64,000 bases of DNA, from positions 3,397,320-3,461,319 of the forward strand of contig NZ_RAPN01000001.1 of NCBI RefSeq assembly GCF_003610535.1, in the 5' to 3' direction. Position 1 is the stretch's first letter, and each line of letters begins with the position of its first letter. The position numbers and the translations under genes are program-made. Under the pieces are notes generated by a model that saw nothing but the letters and a program-made list of their open reading frames with translations, had not been told where the DNA came from and searched no databases. This stretch comes from Mangrovibacterium diazotrophicum. GTDB taxonomy: Bacteria; Bacteroidota; Bacteroidia; Bacteroidales; Prolixibacteraceae. Positions 63,947 through 64,000 of this stretch are shown here, one piece after another.

Positions 63947-64000
63947 TTACCCAACCATCTTCAGCCATAAAAAGTAAAGAGCGAACAGCGAAAGCACAAC
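63947..64000 (-). CDS. C-terminal fragment of a membrane protein
   Basis: A minus-strand frame enters from the right edge and stops at TAA (complement of 63947-63949). The 17 visible residues, including VVLSLFALYFLWL, look like a final membrane span. Family cannot be named. Confidence 0.35.
   Translation of the reverse strand, partial: VVLSLFALYFLWLKMVG

Noticed and set aside
1-64000. CRISPR array, rRNA or tRNA genes
   Set aside because: No regularly spaced repeats and no rRNA or cloverleaf signatures were noticed on either strand.

Overview
The window reads as a chromosome segment of a Bacteroidota bacterium. The evidence is the SusC/SusD pairs with ECF sigma and FecR regulators, promoters that fit the TTTG / TAnnTTTG pattern, a DUF5723-type protein and a tryptophanase. 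The gene set resembles that of marine or sediment Marinilabiliales such as Prolixibacteraceae; that placement is inference.

Region 1 (1-15216) is mostly housekeeping. A pterin cluster (FolM-like reductase, FolX-like epimerase, short HPPK-like protein) is followed by a secreted alpha/beta hydrolase and a tryptophanase with a long leader. A PiT phosphate transporter fused to a PhoU-like tail lies divergent from a PhoR/PhoB-like two-component pair. Then come a small outer-membrane barrel, a degenerate PAP2-like membrane protein, sigma-54, a DUF5723-type protein and asparaginyl-tRNA synthetase.

Region 2 (15471-50946) is a large xylan utilisation locus. It has two consecutive ECF-FecR-SusC-SusD modules. 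The first ends with a surface glycan-binding protein and a GH10 xylanase that carries two tandem carbohydrate-binding modules inside its catalytic domain. The second leads into GH2, GH67, a GPH symporter, a xylitol-type dehydrogenase, GH43, GH115, an SGNH esterase, a second GPH symporter, GH10 and another GH43. Together these could cut glucurono(arabino)xylan at the surface, import oligomers through SusCD, remove methylglucuronic acid, acetyl and arabinosyl groups, and finish depolymerisation in the periplasm and cytoplasm. No hybrid two-component or AraC regulator is visible, so control appears to run through the two sigma/anti-sigma pairs.

Region 3 (about 50947-54620) is a foreign-looking, AT-rich patch. 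A two-gene minus-strand unit (a radical SAM protein and an unknown multi-pass membrane protein) is bounded by the 10-bp inverted repeat GTTAGATGGC / GCCATCTAAC. It is followed, in its own reading direction, by a 130-bp imperfect palindrome with integron attC-like ends and then by a small frameshifted ORF. This is the architecture of integron gene cassettes without an integrase in view. To its right lies about 0.65 kb with no convincing CDS but with strong hairpins and an intrinsic terminator, a candidate structured RNA.

Region 4 (55079-64000) holds a cytochrome bo3-type quinol oxidase operon (cyoABCD), a terminal-inverted-repeat element, a Bcr/CflA-type exporter, a secreted GH2 beta-mannosidase, an AT-rich hypothetical gene and the tail of a membrane protein. 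No rRNA, tRNA, CRISPR array or transposase gene was recognised.
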